Assembly (NCBI RefSeq): GCF_050624435.1
Contig: NC_134545.1
Span: 85,898,063 to 85,962,062, forward strand
DNA from: Tenrec ecaudatus
Taxonomy: Eukaryota > Chordata > Mammalia > Afrosoricida > Tenrecidae
Length of the DNA: 64,000 nucleotides
Direction: 5' to 3'
Under the pieces are notes generated by a model. The model saw only the letters and a list, made by a program, of their open reading frames with translations, ran no database searches and had not been told where the DNA came from. Within the stretch, counting starts at the first letter, position 1; each line of letters opens with the position of its first letter. The position numbers and the translations under genes were made by a program. Positions 9,046 through 20,877 of the stretch are shown here, piece after piece.

Positions 9046-10049
9046 AATCAAGGTCAAAGGTATTTGGGTGATTACAGGTACTATTCTTTTAAGTGTTCTG
9101 TAGCTTCAGCTTCTTTCCAAAATAATAAGTTGGTTAAAGGGAAATTGCCGAGTTTACCCATGTGATGTATCCAGCTTGTCCCTAACTGAAACCTTAATAG
9201 ACATTGGGGTGGAAGTGTGTATGCTGAGGGCTGTCCACCTTCACTCGGTTCTCCAGTGTGCACCTCCCCCTGTGTCCACGCCCAACCTCTTCTCAGCAGA
9301 GCTGGGGGCGGAGGGGAGGGCAAGGAAGTGGAGGTGGAGGATGTGGAGACGACAGTCCTTCCTCTTTCCTCACTCCTGAGGATTCTGTCTTTTGAGAAGC
9401 TGGGCAGATCTGTCCCCGGGCATTAAGCGTTGGGTGCTGAGGGATTTTGCAAAGAGAAAAGGTACTGATTGAGGAGGAGGAATGTGCCTCCTGGCTCCCC
9501 TTCTGTCTCGTGGCTATGCCTGTGCCTGAGTGCTGGGAAGGTGTCCCCCCAGATCTGCGAGGGATCACTCAGCCCTGCCGAAAGGCAGCGTGAGTGTCAA
9601 CACTGGCCGAGAGAAGCGCTAAGACACATATTTGAAGAAGTCTGAACAGACATGTTTGAGAGGCAGGTGGAGTTGTGAAGTAATCCCAGCGTCTCTCTGT
9701 GTCTCGATTTTGAAGGCAGGGATTGCCTGCAGGCCTCTGACCTCTCACACCCTCCTATTATTGCTAAAATTCAACAGAACGTGGCTGGAGATGTGAGGAC
9801 GACAGAAGTCAACACAGAGAGGAACTCATAATGGCTACATTAAGACCCTCCATGGGACGGGAGGTAGGTGAGGCGGGGATGCAGGCGGGTCACACTGCCT
9901 TGTGCAGAATAGCTCCTTCTTCTACTGATCTCCTTGGCCCCAGTGGCCTTTGTAAGGTCAAACTTCACCCCTGGTGGGCAGTGCCAACCCATGGTGGAAA
10001 CTCAGAGACTTGCTTCTGAAATCCTCCCCTGGACTGGAAGCCCAGGCCC
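9046..10049. other. Unique sequence, no gene recognised
   Basis: Short overlapping frames occur on both strands, none resembling a known protein or flanked by convincing splice sites. Confidence 0.4.
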
Positions 10050-10170
10050 AACAGCCAATCAGCAGAGCCCCCACAGACTGTCTCACATAGCCAGACGTGC
10101 TAGGGAGAGCAAGGACATGCCCAAGACCACAGGACTGGTGGCAGAATGATTCAGACCTGAGAAGACAGGG
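10050..10170 (+). repeat. MIR-like fragment
   Basis: GAGCAAGGACATGCCCAAGA, CCACAGGACTGGTGGCAGAA and TTCAGACCTGAG follow the MIR order (CCAAGGTCAC, GTGGCAGAG, GATTCGAACC). It is highly diverged. Confidence 0.55.
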
Positions 10171-11429
10171 CCCAGAGTGAGAGCTGGAGTGGGAACCTGA
10201 AAAGGGAGGCTGGGAGGCGTAACGGTGGGGATCAGTGACTGCCTTTTCTCAGCCCACCCCCCACCTCCCGGTAGTTCAGCTGTCATGTTCCCAGTCCTGC
10301 AAGGGGCTTCCCACTGACCCTGAGCAGTGGACCAGCTCTCTTCCTGAAGGAGTGCCACTCTCTCCGGGGCGCCCAGGGCTATACCCATCACAGCACCTTT
10401 GCCTCCCTGGCTACCGTGGCCGGCCAAGTCAAGGTACTGAATCCTAGTCAATCGAACCTTCTCTGGGGTTTTGTGTGCAGACAATGGGAGACAAAAGACC
10501 TTTTAGACTCTGGAATTACTAGTTGAAGTGATACAAGCCTAGCGTTGTCAGTCTCTCCTTGCTCCCTCTCCGGCGCCCCCACCCCTCCCCACCACACACG
10601 AAGGTCCAACGTGAGGCCAACACAGACAGAGAGAGGGCCAGAGCCCACGGGAGGTGATTGACATTTCTAAACCCTGTTGTTCTTGAACCCCCTCCCCGTT
10701 CTGTTCATATCAGTTACATGAGTTAATCCACTTCCGTGTCTCCGCTTAGGCTGATGTGAGTTGAACCGCGGTCTGCCTCAGCTTAAAAAAACAAACAAAA
10801 AGGCACACGCGTGCGTCCCAACCATGCCCATACTGTGTGATCCTCCTTCTCCCCCAGCCATGGTCAATGTGACCAGGAGCGGACCCCAGAGAGAGCAAGA
10901 CAGAGGTTGGACTGAGCCAAGCAGAATCTTAAGCTCTCACTTGTATTTAAACTGAGAGGCAGGGATTAGAGTTTGCAGGCTGGAATTGAAATGGTACCTA
11001 AATTCAACTGCTCGGGGGTTCATTAGTGTCAAAAGATGTGGCTCGTCTGCTGAAATAAGCAGGGAGAGACAAGAACCAGATGGGTAGAGAGCAGCAGACA
11101 GGTAGGATCTTTCTAACTCCTGATGCACACGACGTTTCCTTCCCTGAATCTTTATCATACCCTCTCATGTTTTTGTTTTTAGTGATGCGCGACAGAAGCC
11201 CACAGAGGCAAACCTGAACCAAAAGGGGATGGAGCATTCTAAGGATCCAGATTTCTTTGCCAACTATGGGTAGGTGGTAGCACTGGGTCTTAGAAGTAAA
11301 GTGGTCCCTCCCTTGGAACTCCCTCCAAATCCTGGGGTACATTTTGTTCACTCTTCATGCATGTGAGGCATAACACATCTACGTCATAGCCCAGGAATGC
11401 GCACATTCTAGTGGTGGCAGAGAGGAGCC
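10171..11429. other. Unique sequence, no gene recognised
   Basis: I found neither a coding exon nor a named repeat here. Confidence 0.4.
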
Positions 11430-11622
11430 CTGGTGGCGTAGTGATTATGCGTTGAACAGCTAACTGCAAGGTCAGCAGTTTGAAACCACCAATTGCACCA
11501 TGGGAGAAAGAGGAGGCTTTCTACTCCCGTAAAGAGTTCTAGTCTCAGAAACCCACAGGGGCAGTTCTACCCTGTCCTATAGGGTCACTATGAGTTGGCA
11601 TCAACTCGATGGCAGGGAGTCT
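11430..11622 (+). repeat. AfroSINE, near full length
   Basis: The head GAGCCCTGGTGGCGTAGTG, the middle GGTCAGCAGTTTGAAACC and the tail TATGAGTTGGCATCAACTCG are all well preserved, making this one of the least diverged copies in the window. Confidence 0.93.
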
Positions 11623-13273
11623 GGACTTGTGTCTTCAGTGGTGGCAGAGATGGCTTGACCATTCTCCATCCCTAGTCCAAATTCCCAGGGGAAAGTCTCA
11701 GGCAGGGCCAATCTGTCCAGTATCTGTCCCTGTTCCAATCAGCTTTGTCTGGTGGGGAGAGGGTCACATTGTACAAACACCCCTGCATCCCACTCCCATA
11801 GGGGGGATGCTACAGGCACGTTACAGCAAGCGGCTCTGCTGCCTCCTACTCTCTGCAATTAAGTATCACTAATGCACAGGTCGGGGGTCCCTGTTTGCCC
11901 CTCACCTCACCGTATTGGGGTATGTTCAGCTGGATCCAAGACCTACTTCTTTCTAGAGAAGTCCAGGAATATCCGCCTACAATGAGTAGTATGTGAACAA
12001 TTAGAAAGTATAGTGATGGCCGTTAATTACTCCTTCCTTCCTCAACACCTGCCACCGTCCTCAGGGAGAGCTGGCCAGCGATCTATTATTTAGAACTCTT
12101 GTGCTTCCTATGTAAAGTGGCCAAGACTCACAAAAGATTCCAGAGGTCTCCTGCCTGTCCTACACCTGACTGTGGATCATAACTTGCCCTGTTAGGCAGG
12201 AGACATAGCAGTAGCTCATCTCTGGACAATCCCGAATGGTCGTCGTCGGTCCTCAGATTTCATTAGAGGGACTTCGCTGGGTGGAAGAGGGTGCGCTCCC
12301 CCACCTCTGTATTTGAGACTCGAGCGATATCAGTTCCGTTCTGAAGTCAGAGCTTGCTTTCCCGACAGTCAAGTTGGTCCGTGGACCGCACACGTATGGC
12401 TGCCTTCCCTTTTCCCTGCACTCACCTGATGCAGGGCTGCTCCATGGATCCCTGGTGAACCGGAGGCTCCAGGGGCGATGGCAGCAGAATGCCTCCCATT
12501 CAAGGCCACCCGTCTCACATGGACACAAGGCTACCGGGATTCAAACAGAAGCCTGTGAACACTGTCTAACCTTCCCCGAGGGGCGCAGTTTGGAATGTAG
12601 ACCAACATAAAGAAATGCAAACCGCCTTCTCTCCTACATACAGCTCAACCATGGTCCTGACCACTCTCTACCCTGACCCTCACTTTTTCCATGAACCTGA
12701 GTAGAGAAACTTTCCGAAATCGTTCTGGGCATATCTTGGCTTGTTCAAGGACCAACTTTCCTGTCTGCCTCCAGGCGTCCTGCTGCAGCTTCTATGTCAT
12801 TGTTAGGTTTCTTGCAGGCTGGTGACATGTGACTCCATCCTGGCTCCGGTCGGGCATGCGTTCCCACAGCACACCCGTCGGTACTAAGCGTGCCTAAGGA
12901 GCAGCCTGAGTGACAGCCGGAGGAATGGCCCAGGGAAGGAGTGGTGGCAGAGCTGCTGAGGCACAAACATGTTGTGAGCTGCACAGACAAGGAGACGGTA
13001 GGGCTGGAGGGAAGAAGGCAAGGCAGGACCTTCGCCAAGGATCGAGTTCACGGGCATCAGCGAGGTGCATCTTGATCGCGTTGAGCTCACGATGCCTGTG
13101 ATGTGTTGTGCCTCTGATTTTCTCCCCTGAAAGCCACACCCCAGTATAACCTGGGGGGGACCCTGGTAGCGGGAGGCGTGGCTTTTATTCCCAGCCAATG
13201 CGCTTCAGGCAAAGCCACTGGCGTCTGCCAGGGGAATTGGGGGGGGGGGGCGTGCATGCTGTTACGGTGCCCA
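11623..13273. other. Unique sequence, no gene recognised
   Basis: Several frames of 60-104 codons occur on both strands without family resemblance. A G homopolymer lies at about 13239-13251. Confidence 0.4.
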
Positions 13274-13356
13274 ACAGATTTCTGAGGGACTTTCAGACAA
13301 GATGGACTAGGAAGAAATGCTTGTTGTCTGCTTCTGAAAATGAGCCAGTGAAAACC
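13274..13356 (+). repeat. SINE fragment, AfroSINE-like
   Basis: GTTGTCTGCTTCTGAAAATG and CCAGTGAAAACCCTTTGGG resemble a variant AfroSINE middle. It adjoins the LINE 3' end. Confidence 0.5.
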
Positions 13357-13506
13357 CTTTGGGGGAGGGGAAAAAGAGGAGCTGATACCAAGGGCTCAAG
13401 TACAAAACGTTTTGGAAATGCCGATGGCAACATATGTACAAATATGCTTGATACAATTGATGTATGGAATGTTATCAGAGCTGTAAGAGCCCCCAATAAA
13501 ATGCGA
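13357..13506 (+). mobile_element. LINE 3' end
   Basis: AGAGGAGCTGATACCAAGGG, GATGGCAACATATGTACAAA and GAGCCCCCAATAAAATG match the terminus at 8640-8765. Confidence 0.85.
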
Positions 13507-13599
13507 GTCCAATCTGTAGCTGATTGAGAGGATCCTACACCGCCAGGCAGTGGTTAGTTCTGTTGCCCCTGGACCTCCATGAGGCAAGAGCAGAATGGA

Positions 13600-14135
13600 A
13601 CGCAGCCAACCACCACTGCCATGAGAGACACGAACACCAGACCACCCCAAGCTGAGGGACATTCCACAAAATACCTGACCAGCATGCCTCAACCCTGTCC
13701 CGAAAAACCAGGGCACCTGTGGGAAAGTCTCACAGAGCAGAGGAGACACGGCAATTCGACTGGAGATGGTATTTTGGATGGGATCCTGAAACACAAAAGC
13801 CATGTTAATGGAAAAACTAGTGAAATCCGAATAAAGCTTAGTTAACACCGGGGCACGCCGTGCTGAGGAGTCGATTTCAAATCACTGCAAGCCTGTGCAG
13901 GACGGATTTCCCAGACGGGAAAACTTTCCAGGAGCAGATGGCTGTAGTTTTCTCCCTGGGAGTAATTGCCGGGTTTGAACCGCTGACCTTTTGATGAGCA
14001 GTCTAACGTTTACCGGACAGTTTTTGACAAACATCACAGGCGTTGATAATAGAGGAAGCTGGATGAGTGGGTACATGGAAACTGTATCATTATTGCAACT
14101 TTTCTGTAAATTTAAAACTATTCTACAGTTTAGCA
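13600..14135 (+). mobile_element. Old L1M 3' end, interrupted by an AfroSINE
   Basis: ACAAAATACCTGACCAGCAT, GATGGGATCCTGAAACA and GTGAAATCCGAATAAAGC, then after the SINE GTACATGGAAACTG and TTTTCTGTAAATTTAAAAC, follow the 3'-UTR of ancient mammalian L1M elements. Confidence 0.7.
13848..14012 (-). repeat. AfroSINE inserted in L1M
   Basis: In reverse orientation the head (ATCAAAAGGTCAGCGGTTCA) and tail (GATTTGAAATCGACTCC) match the family. It splits the L1M 3' end. Confidence 0.75.
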
Positions 14136-14319
14136 TTGCCTTGAGGCCACAGAGTCCTGACTTTCAGGTTGGAAGGGAAGAAGAGGTTAACATAAGACCA
14201 AAGAGGCCTCAGGTCTTGAATAAAACTATTGAAGAGAAGACACAGGCAGCCTGGTCCTCAGCCCCCCACCCCCACCCCCACCCCGTGGAAGAAGTCTGCG
14301 GATGGTGAAGCCTTATCTA

Positions 14320-14405
14320 GTTCTGTGCTTCTCCAACTTCAATATGCAAACAAATTCCCCAAGAAAGTCTTGTTAAAATGCAGATTCTATCCCAGAAGGC
14401 ACCGA
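14320..14405 (+). mobile_element. MER5A-like hAT-Charlie relic
   Basis: TGTGCTTCTCCAACTTCAAT and CTTGTTAAAATGCAGATTCT match the left part of MER5A/B. It is a eutherian-wide fossil. Confidence 0.65.
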
Positions 14406-14961
14406 TCTGGAAACCCCACTAAGCAAACCGGACTTGACCACAGACTCACCTGTAGCAGATTTAAGAAACTGGAATACTCCTTTGCTGAAGTGCCCTGTGT
14501 GAAGAAGCAGATGGCTGCTCCCGATGGTTATGGATCTGGAGGTGGCTGGACTTTGGACCCTTTGCCTTGAAGGTGTTCAGTGACGGGCAGCTCGGGTCGC
14601 TCTGGACTGTTTTCTTGTTCTTTGTGCTGCTCCCTGACATGTCTGCATCTGACACCATGGTCTGCCATTGTGATGAGCGGTCTCGCCAGGCATGCTCTAG
14701 CTCTGACGCTCATGGTTTGCATACATAGTGTCCAACCTTGAGGGTTTGAGGGTTTTTTTAAAATATCTGTACAGGTTATAACTATTCATGCATTTGGGTC
14801 TAAAAAGTGGTCCTATATATGGATACTTCTATTTTCTAAACAGTATTTGAAATTCTATAATTTGGCTAAATTAACGACACCCTCGATAGAATTACCCTCT
14901 GCCTCATGGGACGATCTATAATGTTCCCCAATAAAAGCAGCGTGATGCCTCCAAAGTGAGC
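14406..14961. other. No gene recognised
   Basis: The A+T-rich part (14750-14945) and the preceding open frames match nothing I recognise. Confidence 0.35.
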
Positions 14962-15080
14962 CAGCAGGAGAAAGGGAGAGCTTCTACTCCCGGAAAGAGT
15001 GGCAGTCTCAGCAACACATGGGGGCAGTTCGGCCGTGTCCTAGAGGGTCACTCTGAGGGGGCATCCAGGAGGGGAAAAGT
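14962..15080 (+). repeat. AfroSINE 3' half
   Basis: GGAGAAAGGGAGAGCTTCTA, GTGGCAGTCTCAGCAACA and GTCCTAGAGGGTCACTCTGA follow the family order. Confidence 0.75.
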
Positions 15081-15124
15081 GGGCCAGCGCCAGACATATA
15101 TTATAGTTCTAATCTAAATAATTA

Positions 15125-15260
15125 GTTCTTAGGACATGGCCCCTCCTCAAGACTTGCCTTCCCAAAGACATCACTGAAGTTAGAGGTGCTCTGGCCAAGT
15201 GTGGTGAAGAAGCCTGATGGTGCCCGGCTATCAGAAAGAGTAGCGTTGGCGTGATACCCG
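15125..15260 (+). mobile_element. LINE 3'-UTR fragment
   Basis: GAAGAAGCCTGATGGTGCCC and CGGCTATCAGAAAGAGTAGC are the reverse complement of the block near 56150-56180. Confidence 0.65.
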
Positions 15261-16344
15261 GAGGTAGTCTTTTGGGGCCTGACCAGTCCACTCCCAGAGG
15301 CATTTCATTAGCAGAAACCCTCAGGTGTGGTTGGAGACTTGTGGAAGGCACTTCTATTGCTCGTGAAATTGCAAGAATTTAGTTTCTCTCTCCAGAACCA
15401 AGGAGAAGGGCAAATTCTGTGGGAGAGTCAACCTCAGACTCCCCATGGCCACCCTGTGCTCCATCCTCCAGGTCAGGGAGCAGGCTGGCTCACGGAGCAC
15501 GGCTCTCTCAGCTATTTTCCCTACGGCCTTCAGCAATCTGAGCGCACCATGGTCATGGGCATGGAGGCCCTGGGCGGCGTTTCTCCAGTGTCCGGACTGT
15601 GGCAGAGGCCCAGGGTCCTTGATGCCACCCTAGTTGCCCAGACTCGCTGAGCGCCCTCCAGCATGACACTTTGACTCACCATTCTCTTGAGCTGGAGGCA
15701 GGACAACAACAACAACAGATGTACCTTTTATTTTAAAAACCAATTCACAGCTCCCGTGCCTGAACCCAGAGAGAGCTGGCGAGAAGCAATTGGAAGATGT
15801 GAAGGGGTAAAAGTGCTCACCGCAAAAGGGGACCACAGAGCCTGGCCCCAATGTGGTGGGCCTGCATCCTGGTCTCTCCTCTCTGGGTGCCTTCTCCTCT
15901 CAAGGACCTCCTTCCTTCCTCAGATGGGCCCTTTGGGGTTGGTTCCCTTGTATTTCCAGTGTCTTTTCCGGGAGTGTATGTGAGAAGGGTGAAGCCACAG
16001 TCAGGAAGAGAAAACAAGCACAGCCCGCCCCCTGCCCCCATCAATATTCCTATTATTCCGTTAGCATGTCTGAATTTTATCTGGGCACACGGTCACTTAG
16101 CTAAAGCTGACATTTCCCAGCTATGAACTAAATTAAAAATTCTGATGGATGGATTTGAAGAATTTCTTCGTATGCTGCATCTGGGCCCTCTACAAAGCAA
16201 TGGGCTTGTGTTCGCCTTGCCCTAGCCTTCTTCCAACTTACTTTGCAAGTACCATAGCTGGAGCTAAAGCTGCACCTTGGGCCCCACGGACGGGGGCTAT
16301 GGGTTTAGAACAGCCAGAGCTGCTTGATCAGCCTTGGAATGCAT
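15261..16344. other. Unique sequence, no gene recognised
   Basis: Overlapping frames of up to 107 codons on both strands show no known domain. GACAACAACAACAACAG near 15702 is a small CAA run. Confidence 0.4.
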
Positions 16345-16770
16345 TTCTTCTGGAACGACAACAAGAAATGGATACTTCTATCGGACCTACTCTGAAGAGT
16401 GCAGGAGAACGGTTGCAGTTGAATGAGGGTGTCGGCAAGAGAACACTGAAAGGCCCGTGAACAGCCAGAAGCACCACTGTCTTGGAAGAAGTGCTGTCAG
16501 AATGGTCCTTGGAGTCAACCATGGCGGGTCTTCATCTCATGCTCTTTGGACATGTTGTCAGGGGAGACCAGGCCCTGGAGAAGGACATCATGCTTGGTAA
16601 AGTCGACGGCCAGTGACAAATAGGAAGACCCTCCCTGAGATGGACTGACACGGTGGCTGTACGAATGGGCTCAAACATAACAACCAGTGGGAGGGTGGGA
16701 CAGGAGAGGGCCACGTGTCATCTTGTTGTGCCCCGAGTGTGAACGATTCAGAATTAACTTGACAGCCCCT
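16345..16770 (+). mobile_element. RTE-type LINE C-terminal and 3' end
   Basis: The plus strand has an HALWTCCQGRPGPGEGHHA-like block (16537-16593), matching the RTE/BovB C-terminal motif FGHxLRRxxSLEKxxML, then RKTLPEMD. Shared wording with the minus-strand copy at 62435-62640 supports the family. It is 5'-truncated and frameshifted. Confidence 0.72.
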
Positions 16771-17021
16771 AACCCCAGAGACCAAGGACAGTTGTAATCG
16801 CTTCTTAGATAAAATCCTGACAGGGCCCTCTTCAAGGTTACTATTGCTCCCTATTATTTCTTTGACCTCATTAGAGCTTCCTCTTCTGCTCACTCTTCCT
16901 GGGTACCACAGATTTCCTCGATGTGATTTGAACACACCAATCACTCTCCTGTCCCAGGGCCGCCATCGAAGGGGTGGCTCTTTGTCATCCTCTCCCTAGA
17001 ATGTTCCTCTCTAAGGTAGCA

Positions 17022-17045
17022 TATCATATCATATCATATATCATT
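17022..17045 (+). repeat. Short (ATATC)n tract
   Basis: Four to five tandem CATAT/ATATC units precede ATTTCC. Confidence 0.8.
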
Positions 17046-17497
17046 TCCTTCCGGTCTTTTCTTCTATGTCAGGGTTTTGGAGACCCACTTCCTACATCCT
17101 TCTGTCTCTGATGTCAGGGCCCTCCTAACACTTCCTTGCTCCTTCCCTTAATGTATTTTTCTCCTTAGTACTTGTCACAGCCAACAGTAGCCAATGACCA
17201 GAGACCACAGAGAGAAAGGATGGGAAAGGATAGAGCGAAGACAGAAAAGCTCTGACCCACCCCCACCTTCTGCCCTCTCCCTGTCCAAGGTCCTATTGGG
17301 GCTAGGATTTCACCTGTTCTCTGGTTTGATCTACATCAGGGCAGGGAAGGGGGCCTGCTCTCTGGAAAAGGCAGGGAGGCTGGGTCCGGATTCTGGAAGA
17401 CCTATATCCAATCACCAGACATGCCTTCAATTGAAAAGTTGTCACCAGATCTCAGGGCGCTGAGGGAACCTTCAAAGCCCTGTCTCTTTCCTTCTAT

Positions 17498-17498
17498 C

Positions 17499-17533
<35 letters not shown>

Positions 17534-17545
17534 CACACTCACACT
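17498..17545 (+). repeat. (CA)n microsatellite, imperfect
   Basis: A CA tract of about 48 bases is interrupted once by AAA and once by TC. Confidence 0.9.
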
Positions 17546-18282
17546 GTTCTGCTCTCCCTGCTTCTTTCTGAAGGACAGTCCTAAAATTAAGAACAAAGAC
17601 CCAGAATGACCCTCCTGAAAGGACTGCTTCATCGTATCCCTATCCAGGCCTCCTGCAGGTCCTGCCCCTCTGTTGTCCTCCCCACCCAGGGTGGAGGACT
17701 CTCCTGGGGTGGGCCTGAGGCAGACCTCAGGTCTCTGGTAAATGCGGCTGTGGGAGATGCATCAGAGCGAGGCAATGCTTGGTGTATCAGGGGGGCAGTG
17801 TGACGAGACACAGAGGTACCTGCTACCCCCCCCCTGGGGTTTCTGTCAGGGATTGGCTACCTGTCACTTGGAAGTTCGGGGGTCTCTGACTCTTCTAGAA
17901 GTGTTGGACAGTGCTGCCACCCCAGCTCCCCACTTTTTCTCTAGTCTCTGAACAATGTGGCCCAAGACTTGTAGCTGAACATGGCTCTGTAGGTGCCCAC
18001 TCTCCCTCCCCATGACCTTTCCCTATGCAGTGTGCTGTTCCAGTCAGATGGGATGGGGGGCGGGGGGTCAGATTCTAACATTCCTGGCACCATATCAGTT
18101 AAAGGAGTATGGCTGGCTCCACCACAGGAGGGGAAGAAGGAAGATCTGCAAAGAATCGGCAACAGGGGGACAGCTCAGTAGCACTGTGTCGTGATATTCC
18201 TGAGCAGTCATGAAGACTGGAGGCTCCTCAGGTCCCTTTGGGAAGGCGTCTTCTTTCTGAAGCCAAGGGATGGCCAGCGACG

Positions 18283-18301
18283 GACAGCAGAGGGCGCCCT
18301 T
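18283..18301 (+). promoter_or_regulatory. Candidate CTCF site
   Basis: GACAGCAGAGGGCGCCCTT resembles the CTCF core CCASYAGRKGGCRS. It lies about 440 bp from a second, same-orientation candidate. This is a motif match only. Confidence 0.45.
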
Positions 18302-18724
18302 GCCTAACCGTTCCCGCGCGCAGACGCCGGCGAGGGTCCGAACTGTCCGAACGCCGAGGTTTCCGGTCATTTGTTCCCAGAGTGTCCGTGCGACGGGCGA
18401 GGAGGGTCTGGCTTGGATAGGAATAGGCTTGATCAGAAGCGCTTAGCTTCCTTCCTCTTAAGGCGTTCACCCCAAAAAGGGGGTGGTTTCTGCCCCACTC
18501 TAGCAGCCTCACCCTGACACCTGCTGGTTCCCAGGTGAGCCCCCGAATCGAAGTCCTGCTGGTCCTTGCCGCGGCCCGTACTAGGAAGTAGGGTGAAGCG
18601 TGCTCCCGGAAGGGCTTGTGGTGTGAGAGCAGGGCTGCGCGGATGCTTGTATTGGGGTTCTGTTGGGGGTAGGGGCAAACGGGGTGGGTGGCCGAGGGCG
18701 CGCGCGGCCTGAGCTTCTGCAGAG

Positions 18725-18743
18725 TGACCGCTAGGTGGCGCTC
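18725..18743 (+). promoter_or_regulatory. Candidate CTCF site, strong match
   Basis: GACCGCTAGGTGGCGCTCG fits the CTCF core closely (CCGCTAGGTGGCGCT). It sits at the left side of the LBX1 repeat-poor domain, where a boundary toward TLX1 would be plausible. Confidence 0.55.
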
Positions 18744-20064
18744 GAAGCCCGCGCCACGGAGAAGCGGGGCGTTGGAAGACCCGGCACAAGCGGATGGGGC
18801 TGCCTGGGAAACCCGGCTGGACCCCGGGAGAAATCAGGAGCCGCCGGGGGTCCCAGGACCCCCCTCAACGCAACGGAGGAGCTTCCGGGATACAAGGGGC
18901 GCCCATCCAGCAACCCTTGTTCTGGGAGGCTCAGAAAGGGCGAGGTGAAAAAGGGACTGAAAACCTGCCGTTTGCTCCCCGCCTGGAGCTAAAGGGGATT
19001 GGGGGACCCTGGGTCACTTCTTAGTCTGTCGTGGGGCCACCTATCTCCCCGGATTCTGAGTCGGCTGGGAGAATCTGAACTCCACATTCAAAAGCACGCC
19101 CCAGTCTGTCCGTCTGTCTCTAGCCTTCCCCCACCCTCACCCCACCCTGAGATTTAAGGGTCTACATCCGAGCGTTTTCTCGCACCCCTGGCGACCCATG
19201 GGCAGGAGATTTACGCTGGCACCTCCGTGGGAATCTGCCCGGAACTTCAAGGAACTGGCCCAAAGCCCAGGAAGAAGGAGCCCATTCAGTGCCTTCAAAC
19301 ACCCCATGCCACCCCACTCCCCCCCCCCTCCGACTCGAGGCCTGGCCCGACCCTTCCCTAGGGCCCCAACCTGGTTTCTGCCACCGCCTGCCTACGGGCG
19401 AAGACCCAGAGGGAGCAAATTCGTGGGGTCCGCCCTCCAGCCCCCCGCTGTGTCCGCCGGCCCAGCTGGCATAGAGGCGCCACCTTGCCACACCCCTTAC
19501 CGCAGGGTGACAAGTGCGGTCCAGGTCCACCATGGTGGAAAGGGGACCCGCTAGATGCCGGACGCCCTGGAGGTCCTCGGAGAGACGGGGGACCCGAGCT
19601 TGCCCGTGGTGTGGGGAGGAGGGACGGAGGGAGGAGTCGTCTAGAATGCGGACTGGAAGAGCTGGGCCTCGGGCCGGGATGGAGCTTCCCTGGCGGGCTG
19701 AGCCTAGGAAGTTTACGGGCCCCTTAGAGGGGTAGGTGGAACTGGGAAGCACTCTAGATTTCCTTTGGGGGCTACAGTGCCCCTTACCACCCCCACCCCA
19801 CCCTCTCGGGCTCTCCTACCGCGCCCTCCGAATGGAGTCTGCCGGCCTCGCAGCCCAGGGACCGAGTGGGATGGGCCTGCTGACCGAGGGGTCCCGGACA
19901 GAGCGGATCCAACGTTCTGGGGGGGATACCATTAGAAGAAATGGAGAAGGGGTCGACCGCCCCCAAGGTGTGCCACCCGGTTGGTTGTCCACCCCCCTCC
20001 CGCCTGGCCCCAGGGAAGGGAGCCTGCCCAGAGAGGCCCCGCCCCCTACCCGAGGCCCGAAGTA
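18744..20064. other. G+C-rich unique sequence, no gene recognised
   Basis: A minus-strand frame of 196 codons (19752-19162) and others are open because of composition. No domain, signal or splice structure supports them. Confidence 0.45.
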
Positions 20065-20250
20065 TTAGTGCTGCTTGATCAGACCTCATTTCCTGCGAAA
20101 ATGGAAACATATCCAGGGTCCTTAATAAAGTGAATGACGAGGCTTCGGGTGTAATTGGGCTTCCGGTTGGTGGCTATTTCCTTAGGCTGTCAGCAGAGAG
20201 AATGTAAACTCACAGCCTAGCGGTAATTATGTGATTGTCAGAAAGAGGTG
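20065..20250. promoter_or_regulatory. Candidate conserved enhancer block A
   Basis: An A+T-richer islet within G+C-rich DNA carries CCTTAATAAAGTGAATGA, GTGTAATTGGG and GCGGTAATTATGTGATTG. The TAAT density and contrast with the flanks are typical of developmental noncoding elements. No alignment was possible. Confidence 0.45.
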
Positions 20251-20544
20251 CCCAGTGGATTCGCCCAGGCCCGGAGGCAAGGACTTCCAGTCAGAGAAAT
20301 GGGCACAAACGCCTACCCAGACAAGGGACCCACCCAGGCACCCCCAGACCTCCGCCCGGAGCCCCGCGCGCGCTTCGGCCAGCTTCGGTCTCGGGTCCCA
20401 GCCTGAGCGGCGCGCCGCCGAGGCCCTCGAGGACGCGCGATTTCTTTCGGGGCGGGCCTTTTCCTTCCACCAAGAGCAGGAGGGCGTCCACTGAGCCCGG
20501 GACCACCTGGCTGCCAGGCCCCCGGACCGCTCCTCCGGACCGCG

Positions 20545-20735
20545 TGCCCGGCCTGCATATTTTTATGCATAATCCAATTTTCTCCGTGACGATCTAGTTA
20601 AACTCTTTAACAACAGCTACATAATTAGAATTTGGATTCCCATTAATTTTCCCTGGGCCTCGAACCATTTGCAGCTCCCACTGGTAATTAATGCGATACA
20701 TCACTAACTTTACCCAGAGCTGGCCAGCGAGGCTC
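20545..20735. promoter_or_regulatory. Candidate conserved enhancer block B
   Basis: The block holds the inverted pair TGCATA-TTTT-TATGCA (20554-20569), ACATAATTAGAATTTGG, CCCATTAATTTTCC and GGTAATTAATGCGA, flanked by CpG-rich DNA on both sides. Confidence 0.55.
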
Positions 20736-20877
20736 AGGTCGCCTGGCCTGCGCCCCGGCACCCCTGCACGGGGCCGCGACTCGGGACCTGGCTTCCTGGG
20801 TGGGGTCGGGTCGTTTCCTTCCCTCCAAAGTCGGGTGCCTCGGCCCCGCGCACCCAAAGTCGCCTTTCCAGGAAAAT

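Larger units (their letters stand above)
16771..18270. other. Unique sequence, start of the repeat-poor region
   Basis: I found no gene and no AfroSINE or afrotherian LINE. Two microsatellites lie within. Confidence 0.45.

Noticed and set aside
19465-19490. Minus-strand CTCF-like site (GGCAAGGTGGCGCC)
   Set aside because: It fits the core less well than the two plus-strand sites and lacks the flanking consensus; not enough to annotate.
19162-19752. 196-codon minus-strand frame
   Set aside because: G+C-driven; a 118-codon plus-strand frame overlaps it and no domain is visible.
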